This document shows, one piece after another, positions 10,749-19,949 of a stretch of DNA of 64,000 nucleotides (position 1 is its first letter; every line of letters starts with the position of its first letter). This DNA comes from Streptomyces sp. RKAG290. Lineage in GTDB: Bacteria; Actinomycetota; Actinomycetes; Streptomycetales; Streptomycetaceae. Both the position numbers and the translations under genes were made by a program. The notes below the pieces were generated by a model, which had not been told where the DNA came from, searched no databases, and worked only from the letters and a program-made list of their open reading frames with translations. The stretch spans positions 1,922,001 through 1,986,000 of the forward strand of contig NZ_JAJOZC010000001.1 of the NCBI RefSeq assembly GCF_023701695.1. Reading direction: 5' to 3'.

Positions 10749-11849
10749 TCACCGGACGATGTCGCCCGCGTCACCCTTGTCGCCGGCCGACTTCTCGGTG
10801 GCGGAGGCGGGGATCGGCAGGTCGTGCCGGAGCGCCGTCCACACCTGCTTGCCGGCCTTCTCCTGCGGGATGACGCGGTTCGGGTCGGCCGGGTCGTACT
10901 CGACCGGCAGGGTCACCATGTGGACGTCCTTCGAGCCGAGCCCCTTGAGTCCGTCGGCGAAGCCCGCGAGCTTCTTGACCGAACCCAGGTCGGAGTCGGT
11001 CGTGACGGCCTTGGTCGCCGTGTCCGCGATGCCGTAGAGCTTCGTGCCGTTGAGCACGCCGACACTCTTCGCCTGCTGCATGAGCGCCTTGATGAAGGCC
11101 TGCTGGAGCTGGATGCGGCCGAGGTCGCTGCCGTCGCCGACGCTCTTGCGGGTACGCACCAGGCCGAGCGACTCCTCGCCGTTCAGGGTGTGGGTGCCCG
11201 GCTTCAGGTCCAGATGGCTCCTGGAGTCGTTGATCGCCTGCTTGGTGGTGATCTCCACCCCGCCGAGCTTGTCGATCAGCTTCTTGAAGCCGGTGAAGTC
11301 GACTTCGAGGTAGTGGTCCATCCGGATCCCGGACATGGACTCGACGGTCTTGACCGCACAGGCCGGTCCGCCGACCTCGTACGCCGTGTTGAACATCGCG
11401 CGCTGTTCGCCGCCGACCTCTTCACCGCTGGAGTCGCTCTTGCAGGCGGGCCGGGTGACGAGGGTGTCGCGCGGGATGGAGACGACGCTGGCCGTCTTGT
11501 GCCCCTTGTTGACGTGCAGGACCATCGCGGTGTCCGAGCGGGCGCCTCCCTGGTCGACGCCGTACTTCGCGTTCGCGCCGGAGCGGGAGTCGGAGCCGAG
11601 GACGAGGATGTCCTCCGAGCCGTTGTCGACGTTCTGGGGGCGGTTCTTGCCCAGGGCGTTGTTGATGTCGACGGCCTTGAGATTGCCGTCGAGCTGGAAG
11701 TAGGCGTATCCGAGCCCCGCTCCGCCCACGACGACCACGCCGGCCAGGCTCCAGGCGGCTATGACGGTCGCCCTGCGGCGGCGGGACGGCTTCCTCCGGC
11801 GTTTGCCGGTGGCCCGTATTCGGTTGTTGCTCCCGCTCTGCTCAGTCAT
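10749..11849 (-). CDS. LytR-CpsA-Psr (LCP) family glycopolymer transferase
   Basis: Membrane-anchored enzyme family that attaches wall teichoic acid or related glycopolymers to peptidoglycan from lipid-linked precursors. The 366 residues show a basic cytoplasmic N-terminus (KRRRKPSRRRR), one membrane helix (about 28-50) and an extracellular LCP domain. Conserved polar motifs include ILVLGSDSR, GGARSDTAMVLHV, VVSIPRDT, DHYLEVDFTGF and LVRTRKS...DLGRIQLQQ. The nearby WecA-type transferase could supply the lipid-linked precursor. The polymer is unknown. Confidence 0.93.
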   Translation of the reverse strand: MTEQSGSNNRIRATGKRRRKPSRRRRATVIAAWSLAGVVVVGGAGLGYAYFQLDGNLKAVDINNALGKNRPQNVDNGSEDILVLGSDSRSGANAKYGVDQGGARSDTAMVLHVNKGHKTASVVSIPRDTLVTRPACKSDSSGEEVGGEQRAMFNTAYEVGGPACAVKTVESMSGIRMDHYLEVDFTGFKKLIDKLGGVEITTKQAINDSRSHLDLKPGTHTLNGEESLGLVRTRKSVGDGSDLGRIQLQQAFIKALMQQAKSVGVLNGTKLYGIADTATKAVTTDSDLGSVKKLAGFADGLKGLGSKDVHMVTLPVEYDPADPNRVIPQEKAGKQVWTALRHDLPIPASATEKSAGDKGDAGDIVR

Positions 11850-12150
11850 CCGTCTCCTCGTTCCCTCGGCTGCTCCCGGCTACCCCCTGCTGTGGTGTGC
11901 GGGTCTGTGTGCCGCTTTGTCGTCCTTCGGTACGACGCGGCGGCGACAAGAAGGGTTGCACAGGGAGCTGTCCCCGCCGGGTGGGCGTGAGGGGTGCCTG
12001 CGAAGCACGGGAACAGCTGGTGATCCGGCGTTCACCTGCGGTTTCTTGCCCGGTACAGGCAATACCGGCCCGCGCCGGCGCGGACGGGCGTGTGGTGAAG
12101 GTCTCGGGTCGGCAACGGCCGGGGCGGATCGCGTCACACCGGGGGACGAC

Positions 12151-12192
12151 ACAGGGCCGCCCCCGGCACCGAAGTGGCGGAGGCGGCCCTGT
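12151..12192 (-). terminator. Terminator after rho
   Basis: Perfect 11-base inverted repeat ACAGGGCCGCC (12151-12161) / GGCGGCCCTGT (12182-12192) with a 20-base loop, starting 21 bases downstream of the rho stop. No T-tract follows. The rest of the 364-base gap 11850-12213 holds no convincing gene and must contain the promoter of the LCP gene. Confidence 0.7.
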
Positions 12193-12213
12193 GCTGCGGG
12201 CGAGGGGCTACGA

Positions 12214-14295
12214 CTAGTCGTTGTTGCCCGGGGCCGGCGTCGTCTTCTGGATCTGGAGCAGGAACTCCGCGTTGGACTGGGTCTTCTTCATCCGGTCCAG
12301 GAGAAGCTCGATCGCCTGCTGCTGGTCCAGCGCGTGGAGCACCCGGCGCAGCTTCCAGACAATCGCCAACTCGTCGCTGCCGAGCAGGATTTCTTCCTTA
12401 CGGGTGCTGGACGCGTCGACGTCCACCGCGGGGAAGATGCGCTTGTCGGAGAGCTTACGGTCGAGCTTGAGCTCCATGTTGCCGGTGCCCTTGAACTCCT
12501 CGAAGATCACCTCGTCCATGCGCGAGCCGGTCTCGACGAGCGCCGTGGCCAGGATGGTCAGCGAGCCGCCGTCCTCGATGTTGCGCGCGGCACCGAAGAA
12601 GCGCTTCGGCGGGTACAGCGCGGTCGAGTCGACACCACCGGACAGGATGCGTCCGGAGGCGGGGGCCGCGAGGTTGTACGCGCGGCCCAGGCGGGTGATC
12701 GAGTCCAGCAGGACGACCACGTCGTGGCCCAGCTCCACGAGACGCTTGGCGCGCTCGATGGCCAGTTCGGCGACGGTGGTGTGGTCCTCGGCGGGACGGT
12801 CGAAGGTCGAGGAGATGACCTCGCCCTTCACCGACCGCTGCATGTCGGTGACCTCTTCCGGACGCTCGTCGACCAGGACGACCATCAGGTGGCACTCGGG
12901 GCTGTTGACCGTGATGGCGTTGGCGATCGCCTGCAGGATCATGGTCTTACCGGTCTTCGGCGGGGCCACGATCAGGCCTCGCTGGCCCTTGCCGATGGGG
13001 GCGACCAGGTCGACGATCCGCGTCGTCAGGATGTTGGAGTCGGTCTCCAGACGGAGCCGGTCCTGCGGGTAGAGCGGCGTCAGCTTCTGGAACTCCGGCC
13101 GGGCGCGGCCGGTTTCGGGCGCCATGCCGTTGACCGTGTCGAGGCGGACCAGCGCGTTGAACTTCTCGCGGCGCTCGCCGTCCTTGGGCTGGCGCACCGC
13201 ACCGGTGACGTGGTCACCCTTGCGCAGGCCGTTCTTGCGGACCTGGGCGAGCGAGACGTACACGTCGTTCGGGCCCGGCAGGTAGCCGGAGGTCCGGATG
13301 AACGCGTAGTTGTCGAGGATGTCCAGGATGCCGGCGACGGGGATCAGGACGTCGTCGTCGGTGACCGGCGGTGCGTCGCTCGCGAAGTCGTCGCGGCCAC
13401 GACGGCCACGGCGGTCGCGGTAGCGGCCGCGCCGGCCGCGCCGGCCGCCCTCGTCGTCGAAGCCGTCGTCCTGCGGCCCGCCGCCACCCTGCTGGCCCTG
13501 GTTCTGGCCCTGGCCCTGGTTCTGACCCTGGCCCTGGCCCTGCCCCTGCCCCTGGCGCTGCTGGCGCTGGCCGCCCTGGCCGCCGCCCTGCTCGTCGCCG
13601 CCCTTGCCGCGGCGGTCGCGCTGGCGCTCGCGGCGGTCGCCGCGGTCACCGCGGTCGCCACGCTCGCCGCGCTGACCGCGGTCCTGGCGGTCGCCCCGGC
13701 GGCCCTCGGCGTTGTCCGCGGCGGCTTCGGCCTTGGCCTCGGAGCGGTCCTCGGCGGGTGCCTCGTGCTTCGGCTCGTCCTGCGCCCGGTCCTTGGACGG
13801 CGCCTTGGCGTCGGCCTTGGTGTCCGGGCTGCCCGCCTGAGCGGTCGCGCGGCGCCGGCGGCGCTCGCCCGCGGGCTGCTCGTCGTTGGCCGGCTGACCG
13901 GGGATGTCGATCTGCTGCTGGGCCGCGGCCTTGTCGGCGGGCGCGGCGGCCGGGGTCTCGTCCCCGGCGCCCGTGCGCGCCTTGGAGGTGGCCCGGCGCT
14001 TCGGCTTGCTCTCGGCCTCGGCGGGGGCCGCGGCAGCGGCCTTGGCCTTGGGCGCGGAGGAGCCGGCCTGGGCCTCCTTGATGACCTCGATCAGCTGGCT
14101 CTTGCGCATCCGCGCAGTGCCCTTGATCCCGAGGCCGGACGCGACCTGCTGCAGCTCGGCCAGGACCATGCCGTCAAGGCCGGTGCCGGAGCGGCGGCGC
14201 CGTGCGGTGGTGCCAGTGGCAGCACCTTCGGCAGGCGCGGCGCTGTCGACGCTCTTGTCGGCAGTCACGCCCATCAGATCGGTGGTGTCGCTCAC
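12214..14295 (-). CDS. rho: Transcription termination factor Rho with long low-complexity insertion
   Basis: Hexameric RNA-dependent ATPase that terminates transcription. The 693-residue protein is much longer than the 419 residues of E. coli Rho. An N-terminal Rho_N helical domain (about 30-75) is followed by some 240 residues of Ala/Pro/Lys, then Arg/Gly/Asp and Gln/Gly-rich sequence (GQRGERGDRGDRGDR and a GQ/NQ repeat). The cold-shock RNA-binding domain (about 320-400) and the ATPase core (Walker A VAPPKTGKT near 443-451, Walker B VLVVLVDERPEE-like segment, Q-loop, R-loop) complete it. Such insertions are known in high-GC actinobacteria and add RNA affinity. The GTG start at 14295 has AAGGA seven bases upstream. 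Confidence 0.96.
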   Translation of the reverse strand: MSDTTDLMGVTADKSVDSAAPAEGAATGTTARRRRSGTGLDGMVLAELQQVASGLGIKGTARMRKSQLIEVIKEAQAGSSAPKAKAAAAAPAEAESKPKRRATSKARTGAGDETPAAAPADKAAAQQQIDIPGQPANDEQPAGERRRRRATAQAGSPDTKADAKAPSKDRAQDEPKHEAPAEDRSEAKAEAAADNAEGRRGDRQDRGQRGERGDRGDRGDRRERQRDRRGKGGDEQGGGQGGQRQQRQGQGQGQGQGQNQGQGQNQGQQGGGGPQDDGFDDEGGRRGRRGRYRDRRGRRGRDDFASDAPPVTDDDVLIPVAGILDILDNYAFIRTSGYLPGPNDVYVSLAQVRKNGLRKGDHVTGAVRQPKDGERREKFNALVRLDTVNGMAPETGRARPEFQKLTPLYPQDRLRLETDSNILTTRIVDLVAPIGKGQRGLIVAPPKTGKTMILQAIANAITVNSPECHLMVVLVDERPEEVTDMQRSVKGEVISSTFDRPAEDHTTVAELAIERAKRLVELGHDVVVLLDSITRLGRAYNLAAPASGRILSGGVDSTALYPPKRFFGAARNIEDGGSLTILATALVETGSRMDEVIFEEFKGTGNMELKLDRKLSDKRIFPAVDVDASSTRKEEILLGSDELAIVWKLRRVLHALDQQQAIELLLDRMKKTQSNAEFLLQIQKTTPAPGNND

Positions 14296-14686
14296 GAAGG
14301 GTCCTTCCCTGGAGCGGACGTCGGCCTTCTGGCTCGGCGACCGGTTGTGCTGTCCGACTGCGGTCTTTGGTTGTGCGGACCGTGCCGGGGCGGTGGTCCG
14401 CCGGAGAGGTACGGCGGAGAGATGAACGTGTGCATGGGCCCGGCGCGAGCATCCCCCTGCTCGGCCCACTCCTGGACGAGCGAGAGGGTGTCGTGCCGGT
14501 TCCGGAGCGTGCTCGAAACTGCTCAGGCAGGCTGCTCAGGCAGTTGGGGAGGCTCCCGGAAGAAAAGGTGGTCCCGGAAAGGGACACGAAGCAACGCGCC
14601 TCATAGACGTCGATTGCAGACTTGAGGTTAACACTACCGGCTCCAACAAACATTCCCCCTCTCACTCACCGGCAATCACTTCTCGG
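14296..14686. other. rho upstream region, no gene
   Basis: The 391 bases between thrB and rho form the 5' leader and promoter region of rho. The part at 14600-14680 is AT-richer (GTTAACACTACCGGCTCCAAC on the plus strand). A -10-like TAGTGT lies there on the minus strand without a well-spaced -35. Long leaders are typical of rho genes, which autoregulate by attenuation, but I cannot assign a defined structure here. Confidence 0.5.
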
Positions 14687-15604
14687 CTACGGGGCGAGCG
14701 GCAGCACGCTCGCACCCGGGACGTCGAGAGTGAGCCGGTTGGCCGCCCATCCCTCGCCCGCCAGCCGTGCGACCTTGTCGGCCGCACCGTCCCCGGCCAG
14801 CGCCAGCACGGTCGGCCCGGCACCGGAGATGACTGCGGGGACGCCGTCGGCGCGCAGTCGGTTCACGAGTTCCACGCTCTGCGGCATCGCCGGGGAGCGG
14901 TATTCCTGGTGCAGCCGGTCCTCGGTGGCCGTGAGCAGCAGCTCGGGGCGCCTGGTCAGAGCCTCGACGAGGAGGGCGGCACGGCCCGCGTTGAAGGCGG
15001 CGTCGACGTGCGGAACGGTACGGGGCAGCAGGCCGCGGGCGGTCTCGGTGAGAACCGGCTTGCCGGGGACGAAAACCACCGGAACGATGGAATCAGCGGG
15101 ATCCATCCTGATGGCGCGCGCCGATCCGCCGTCCATCCAGGCCAGCGTGAACCCGCCGAGCAGACAGGCGGCGACGTTGTCCGGGTGGCCCTCGATCTCG
15201 GTGGCGAGTTCCAGCAGGGCCGCGTCGTCGAGCCGGGCGTCTCCGCCGGTCGTCACGGCGCGGGCGGCGACGATGCCGGCGCAGATCGCGGCGGAGGACG
15301 AGCCGAGGCCGCGGCCGTGCGGGATGCGGTTGGCGCAGACGATCTCCAGGCCGCGGGGCTGTCCGCCGAGCAGGTCGAAGGCCGTGCGCAGGGACCGTAC
15401 GAGCAGGTGGCTCTCGTCGCGGGGCAGCGTGTCCGCGCCCTCACCGGCGATGTCGATGTGCAGCCCGGCGTCGGCGACGCGGACGACGACGTCGTCGTAC
15501 AGGCCCAGCGACAGGCCGAGGGCGTCGAAGCCGGGGCCCAGGTTGGCGCTGGTTGCCGGCACGCGCACCCGGACGGCGGCGGCTCGGAAGGCGGGACCGG
15601 CCAT
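14687..15604 (-). CDS. thrB: Homoserine kinase
   Basis: GHMP-family kinase phosphorylating homoserine in threonine synthesis. The 305-residue protein shows VRVPATSANLGPGFDALGLSL near the N-terminus, the ATP-binding glycine-rich loop IPHGRGLGSSSAAICAG, and the C-terminal motif VISGAGPTVLAL. The ATG at 15604 fits the family start; the upstream frame reads into a repeat-like proline/glutamate tract that is not homologous. It is 424 bases from thrC, further than in most streptomycetes, so it may have its own promoter. Confidence 0.95.
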   Translation of the reverse strand: MAGPAFRAAAVRVRVPATSANLGPGFDALGLSLGLYDDVVVRVADAGLHIDIAGEGADTLPRDESHLLVRSLRTAFDLLGGQPRGLEIVCANRIPHGRGLGSSSAAICAGIVAARAVTTGGDARLDDAALLELATEIEGHPDNVAACLLGGFTLAWMDGGSARAIRMDPADSIVPVVFVPGKPVLTETARGLLPRTVPHVDAAFNAGRAALLVEALTRRPELLLTATEDRLHQEYRSPAMPQSVELVNRLRADGVPAVISGAGPTVLALAGDGAADKVARLAGEGWAANRLTLDVPGASVLPLAP

Positions 15605-16028
15605 CGCTCTGACGACTCTCCTTGTGAGGCGGCGGGGAATTCGAGGAGCCGCGAGATATTTGGGGTCTCTTTGCGGCTCTTCGGGCTCTTCGGGTTTTTC
15701 GGGGCCTACGGGTTCTCGGGGATTCCTCGGGGCGATTGCGGCGGCGGGTATTGCGCGGGCCCGGGAATGCACCGACGGCCGCAACGTCCCGGACACCCCG
15801 GCGTGCGCGGCGGGGTGGGTTGGGTACAGCTTATCGAAGGAAGGTTCTGTGGCGACACAGGGCGCACAGGAGGCGCACGATGCGTGTCGCACGCCGCCGG
15901 TGCGCTCTCCGCCTCGGAAAAGGGCGATTGGCCCTTCTTCCTGACGAATCCACCGCGGCGGTCGCGACACCCGGGCCCGATGTGCGCATCAGGTCCGGAG
16001 CGGCGTCGCGACCGCCGCGGGGTGTGTC
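15605..16028. other. thrC-thrB intergenic region with short repeats
   Basis: No convincing gene. The part nearest thrB (about 15665-15725) has a degenerate nine-base tandem repeat on the minus strand (CCGAAGAGC, CCGAAGAGC, CCGAAAAAC). A small hairpin AAGGGC-CAATC-GCCCTT followed by TTCC lies at 15919-15936 and may end the hom-thrC transcript. A promoter for thrB is expected here but not identified. Confidence 0.5.
15916..15936 (-). terminator. Weak terminator candidate after thrC
   Basis: Six-pair stem (15931-15936 with 15920-15925), five-base loop, then TTCC on the minus strand, about 90 bases downstream of the thrC stop. Short stem, modest support. Confidence 0.4.
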
Positions 16029-17099
16029 CTACGCGAGGCCCAGCTTCTGGGCGGCGGTGACCGCGTCGACCGGGACCGTGACCGGCTGCGGGGCACCCGC
16101 GACGGCCCAGTCCGGGTCCTTGAGGCCGTTGCCGGTGACCGTGCAGACGATCCGCTGGCCCGGGTCGACCTTGCCCTCTTCGGCGGCCTTGAGCAGGCCC
16201 GCGACGGAGGCGGCCGACGCGGGCTCCACGAAGACACCCTCCTGGGATGCCAACAGCCGGTAGGCGGACAGGATCTGCCGGTCCGTCACCTCGTCGATGA
16301 AGCCGCCCGACTCGTCCCGTGCGGCGAGCGCGTACTGCCACGAAGCGGGGTTGCCGATCCGGATGGCGGTGGCGATGGTCGACGGGTCCTTGACGATCTC
16401 GCCACGCACGATGGGCGCGGAACCGGAGGCCTGGAAGCCCCACATCCGCGGGGTGTGCCCGGCGATCGCGTCCTTGGCGTACTCCGTGTACCCCTTCCAG
16501 TACGCGGTGATGTTGCCCGCGTTGCCGACCGGGAGTACGTGGATGTCGGGGGCGTCGCCGAGCGCGTCGACAATCTCGAACGCGGCGGTCTTCTGGCCCT
16601 CGATGCGGACCGGGTTGACCGAATTGACCAGCGCCACGGGGTAGTTGTCCGAGAGCGAGCGGGCCAGTGTCAGGCAGTCGTCGAAGTTGCCGTCGACCTG
16701 GAGGATCTTCGCGCCGTGCACGAGCGCCTGGCCCATCTTGCCGAGCGCGATCTTGCCCTGCGGCACGAGGACGGCGCAGACCATTCCGGCCCGCACCGCG
16801 TACGCGGCGGCGGAGGCGGAGGTGTTGCCGGTGGAGGCGCAGATGACGGCCTGCGCGCCCTCCTCCTTGGCCCGGGTGATCGCCATCGTCATTCCGCGGT
16901 CCTTGAAGGATCCGGTGGGGTTGGCGCCCTCGACCTTGAGGTGCACCTCGCAGCCCGTGCGCTCGGAGAGGACCTGAGCGGGGACGAGCGGCGTGCCGCC
17001 CTCACGGAGCGTGACGACAGGCGTCGTGCTCGTGACCGGAAGACGGTCCCGGTACTCCTCGATGATGCCGCGCCACTGGTGGGTGCCCTTGGTGGTCAT
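16029..17099 (-). CDS. thrC: Threonine synthase
   Basis: PLP enzyme converting O-phosphohomoserine to threonine. The 356 residues show the fold-type II PLP-lysine motif in [14 protein letters not shown] (about 59-72), the [13 protein letters not shown] segment, and the phosphate-binding loop [13 protein letters not shown]. The length is that of the short bacterial type. It starts six bases after the hom stop, clearly co-transcribed. Confidence 0.97.
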   Translation of the reverse strand: MTTKGTHQWRGIIEEYRDRLPVTSTTPVVTLREGGTPLVPAQVLSERTGCEVHLKVEGANPTGSFKDRGMTMAITRAKEEGAQAVICASTGNTSASAAAYAVRAGMVCAVLVPQGKIALGKMGQALVHGAKILQVDGNFDDCLTLARSLSDNYPVALVNSVNPVRIEGQKTAAFEIVDALGDAPDIHVLPVGNAGNITAYWKGYTEYAKDAIAGHTPRMWGFQASGSAPIVRGEIVKDPSTIATAIRIGNPASWQYALAARDESGGFIDEVTDRQILSAYRLLASQEGVFVEPASAASVAGLLKAAEEGKVDPGQRIVCTVTGNGLKDPDWAVAGAPQPVTVPVDAVTAAQKLGLA

Positions 17100-17105
17100 G
17101 GGTCC

Positions 17106-18407
17106 TTACTCCCCTTCAACACGCATGATGCTGGCGACACCACGTACGGTGTCGAGCTTGCGCAGCGCCTCGACGGTCCTGGAAAGGGCGGCGTCGGGCG
17201 CGCGGTGGGTGACGACGACGAGCGAAGCCTCGCCGCTCTTGTCCTGTCGGCCTTTCTGACGGACCGTATCGATGGATACGCCCTGTTCGGCGAAGACCGT
17301 CGCGACCTGGGCGAGTACGCCAGGCTTGTCGGCCACGTCGAGACTGATGTGGTACCGCGTGACGACGTCGCCCATGGGGCTCACCGGCAGACGCGTGTAC
17401 GCGGACTCGCCGGGCCCGGGGGCCTCGTTGAGCCGGTTGCGGCAGACCGCGACGAGGTCGCCGAGGACCGCGGAGGCGGTCGGTGCGCCGCCGGCGCCGG
17501 GGCCGTAGAACATCAGCTGCCCGGCGGCCTCGGCCTCGACGAACACCGCGTTGTACGCCTCGCGGACGGAGGCCAGCGGGTGGCTGAGCGGGATCATCGC
17601 GGGGTGCACGCGGGCCGTGACCGACTGCCCGTCGGCGGCGCGCTCGCAGATGGCGAGGAGCTTGACCGTGCAGCCCATCCGGCGGGCGGAGGCGATGTCG
17701 GCGGCGGTGACCTCGGTGATGCCCTCGCGGTGCACGTCGCCGATCCTCACCCGGGTGTGGAAGGCGATTCCGGCGAGGATCGCGGCCTTGGCGGCCGCGT
17801 CGAAGCCCTCGACGTCGGCGGTCGGGTCGGCCTCGGCGTACCCGAGCGCGGTGGCCTCGTCCAGCGCCTCGGAGTATCCGGCGCCGCTGGTGTCCATCTT
17901 GTCGAGGATGAAGTTCGTGGTGCCGTTGACGATGCCCAGGACCCGGTTGACCTTGTCCCCCGCGAGGGACTCGCGCAGCGGCCGGACGAGCGGGATGGCG
18001 CCGGCCACGGCGGCCTCGTAGTAGAGGTCACGGCCGTGCTTCTCGGCGTCGGCGTGCAGCGCCGCGCCGTCCTCGGCGAGCAGCGCCTTGTTGGCGGAGA
18101 CGACGCTCGCGCCGTGCTCGAAGGCGGTCCTGATGAGCGTGCGGGCGGGCTCGATGCCACCGATGACCTCGATGACGACGTCGATGTCGCCCCGTTTGAC
18201 CAGGGCGGTCGCGTCGGTGGTGATCAGTGCGGGGTCGATGCCCTCGCGCACCTTGGAGGGCCGGCGCACGGCGACACCGGCGAGCTCCACCGGCGCGCCG
18301 ATGCGCGCGGCGAGGTCGTCGGCGTGCGTCGTCATGATGCGCGCCACCTCTGAGCCGACCACTCCACAGCCCAGCAGCGCCACCTTCAGCGGACGCGTAC
18401 GCATCAT
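17106..18407 (-). CDS. hom: Homoserine dehydrogenase
   Basis: NAD(P)-dependent reduction of aspartate semialdehyde to homoserine. The 433-residue protein has the Rossmann motif VALLGCGVVGSEVA (about 9-22), catalytic-domain motifs (EAAVAGAIPLVRPL; GTTNFILDKM), and a C-terminal ACT domain (about 355-430, HISLDVADKPGVLAQVATVF) expected to sense threonine. Start codons ATG ATG lie at 18407 and 18404; GAGG seven bases before the second favours it slightly. It begins the hom-thrC transcript. Confidence 0.96.
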   Translation of the reverse strand: MMRTRPLKVALLGCGVVGSEVARIMTTHADDLAARIGAPVELAGVAVRRPSKVREGIDPALITTDATALVKRGDIDVVIEVIGGIEPARTLIRTAFEHGASVVSANKALLAEDGAALHADAEKHGRDLYYEAAVAGAIPLVRPLRESLAGDKVNRVLGIVNGTTNFILDKMDTSGAGYSEALDEATALGYAEADPTADVEGFDAAAKAAILAGIAFHTRVRIGDVHREGITEVTAADIASARRMGCTVKLLAICERAADGQSVTARVHPAMIPLSHPLASVREAYNAVFVEAEAAGQLMFYGPGAGGAPTASAVLGDLVAVCRNRLNEAPGPGESAYTRLPVSPMGDVVTRYHISLDVADKPGVLAQVATVFAEQGVSIDTVRQKGRQDKSGEASLVVVTHRAPDAALSRTVEALRKLDTVRGVASIMRVEGE

Positions 18408-18423
18408 CCGACCTCGTTTCCTT

Positions 18424-18436
18424 TACATCTGATGTA
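18424..18436. promoter_or_regulatory. Palindrome TACATC-T-GATGTA just upstream of hom
   Basis: Perfect 6+1+6 palindrome 17 bases upstream of the hom start, between the lysA terminator hairpin and the ribosome binding site. Position suits an operator or the 5' leader of hom-thrC. No regulator can be named. Confidence 0.35.
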
Positions 18437-18453
18437 TGGACCAGTCTCACTCA

Positions 18454-18482
18454 CCGGACGGGTGTTCCTGCCACCCGTCCGG
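18454..18482 (-). terminator. Terminator between lysA and hom
   Basis: Perfect 11-base inverted repeat CCGGACGGGTG (18454-18464) / CACCCGTCCGG (18472-18482) with a seven-base loop, 51 bases after the lysA stop. No T-tract. It separates lysA from hom or acts as an attenuator. Confidence 0.7.
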
Positions 18483-18532
18483 ATCCTGAGATGTTTACGG
18501 GGGACCGGGAGTGCCCCCCGGGAAATACGGCA

Positions 18533-19924
18533 TCAGCCGACGTCGAGACGCAGGAGATCTTCCTCCGTCTCACGCCGGACGATGACCCGCGCCTCGCCGT
18601 CACGCACGGCGACGACGGGCGGGCGCAGGGCGTGGTTGTAGTTGCTCGCCATGGAGCGGCAGTACGCGCCGGTGGCGGGGACCGCGATCAGGTCGCCGGG
18701 GGCCAGGTCGGAAGGCAGAAAGGCATCCTTGACCACGATGTCGCCGCTCTCGCAGTGCTTGCCGACCACCCGGACGAGCATCGGCTCGGCGTCGGAGGTG
18801 CGCGAGACGAGCGCGACGCTGTACTCGGCGTCGTACAGCGCGGTGCGGATGTTGTCGGACATGCCGCCGTCGACGCTGACGTAGGTGCGCAGCCCCTCCA
18901 GGGGCTTGATCGTGCCGACCTCGTAGAGCGTGAAGGCGGTCGGTCCGACGATGGCGCGGCCCGGCTCGACGGAGATCCGGGGGGTGGCGAGGCCGGCGGA
19001 CTCGCACTCGCGGGTCACGATGTCGCCGAGCGCCTTGGCGATCTCGTGCGGCTCGCGCGGGTCGTCCTCGGAGGTGTACGCGATGCCGAGGCCGCCGCCG
19101 AGGTCGATCTCGGGCAGCTCGACGCCGTGCTCGTCGCGTACCTCGGCGAGCAGCTGCACCACGCGCCGGGCGGAGACCTCGAAGCCGGCCATGTCGAAGA
19201 TCTGCGAGCCGATGTGCGAGTGGATGCCGATGAGTTCGAGGCCGTCGAGGGTGAGTGCCCGCCGAACCGCCTCCGCGGCCAGTCCGCCGGCCAGCGCGAT
19301 GCCGAACTTCTGGTCCTCGTGCGCGGTGGCGATGAACTCGTGGGTGTGCGCCTCGACGCCGACGGTCACCCGGATCTGTACAGGCTGGCGCCGGCCGAGC
19401 CGCTGCGCGATGTGCGAGACCCGGACGATCTCCTGGAAGGAGTCGAGCACGATCCGTCCGACACCGGCCGAGACGGCCCGCTCGATCTCCTCGACCGTCT
19501 TGTTGTTGCCGTGGAAGGCGATGCGCTCGGCGGGCATCCCCGCGTCCAGGGCGGTGGTCAGCTCGCCGCCGGAGCAGACGTCGAGGTTGAGCCCCTCCTC
19601 CTTCAGCCAGCGCACGACCGCGCGGGAGAGGAAGGCCTTGCCGGCGTAGAAGACGTCCGCGCCCGGCCCGAACGCATCGGACCAGGCGCGGCAGCGGGCC
19701 CGGAAGTCGGCTTCGTCGAGGAAGTAGGCCGGGGTGCCGAACTCCTCGGCCAGCCGGGCGACTTCGATCCCGCCGACGGTCAGTGCACCGTGCTCGTCCC
19801 GGGTGACGGTACGGGCCCAGACCTTCTCGTCGAGGATGTTGAGGTCCTCTGCCGGGGCGCTGTAGTGACCCTCCGACATGACGTCGGCGTGGCGGGGTCC
19901 GGCGGGGTGTGCGGATCGGCTCAT
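18533..19924 (-). CDS. lysA: Diaminopimelate decarboxylase
   Basis: PLP enzyme of the alanine-racemase fold making L-lysine from meso-diaminopimelate. The 463 residues contain the PLP lysine in FYAGKAFLS, HGNNKTVEEI, IHSHIGSQIFD, the glycine loop EIDLGGGLGIAY, EPGRAIVGP and the active-site CESGD motif. I start at the ATG at 19924 (MSRSAHPAG); its ribosome binding site is weak but it fits better than the upstream in-frame ATG at 20023, which would overlap nrtL. It begins 25 bases after the nrtL stop. Confidence 0.95.
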   Translation of the reverse strand: MSRSAHPAGPRHADVMSEGHYSAPAEDLNILDEKVWARTVTRDEHGALTVGGIEVARLAEEFGTPAYFLDEADFRARCRAWSDAFGPGADVFYAGKAFLSRAVVRWLKEEGLNLDVCSGGELTTALDAGMPAERIAFHGNNKTVEEIERAVSAGVGRIVLDSFQEIVRVSHIAQRLGRRQPVQIRVTVGVEAHTHEFIATAHEDQKFGIALAGGLAAEAVRRALTLDGLELIGIHSHIGSQIFDMAGFEVSARRVVQLLAEVRDEHGVELPEIDLGGGLGIAYTSEDDPREPHEIAKALGDIVTRECESAGLATPRISVEPGRAIVGPTAFTLYEVGTIKPLEGLRTYVSVDGGMSDNIRTALYDAEYSVALVSRTSDAEPMLVRVVGKHCESGDIVVKDAFLPSDLAPGDLIAVPATGAYCRSMASNYNHALRPPVVAVRDGEARVIVRRETEEDLLRLDVG

Positions 19925-19949
19925 CGTGTTGCTCTGCTCTCTCGGTCTC

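Noticed and set aside
15849..15944. 31-residue plus-strand ORF with a purine-rich stretch upstream
   Set aside because: No codon bias, no signal or conserved feature; in the thrC-thrB gap.
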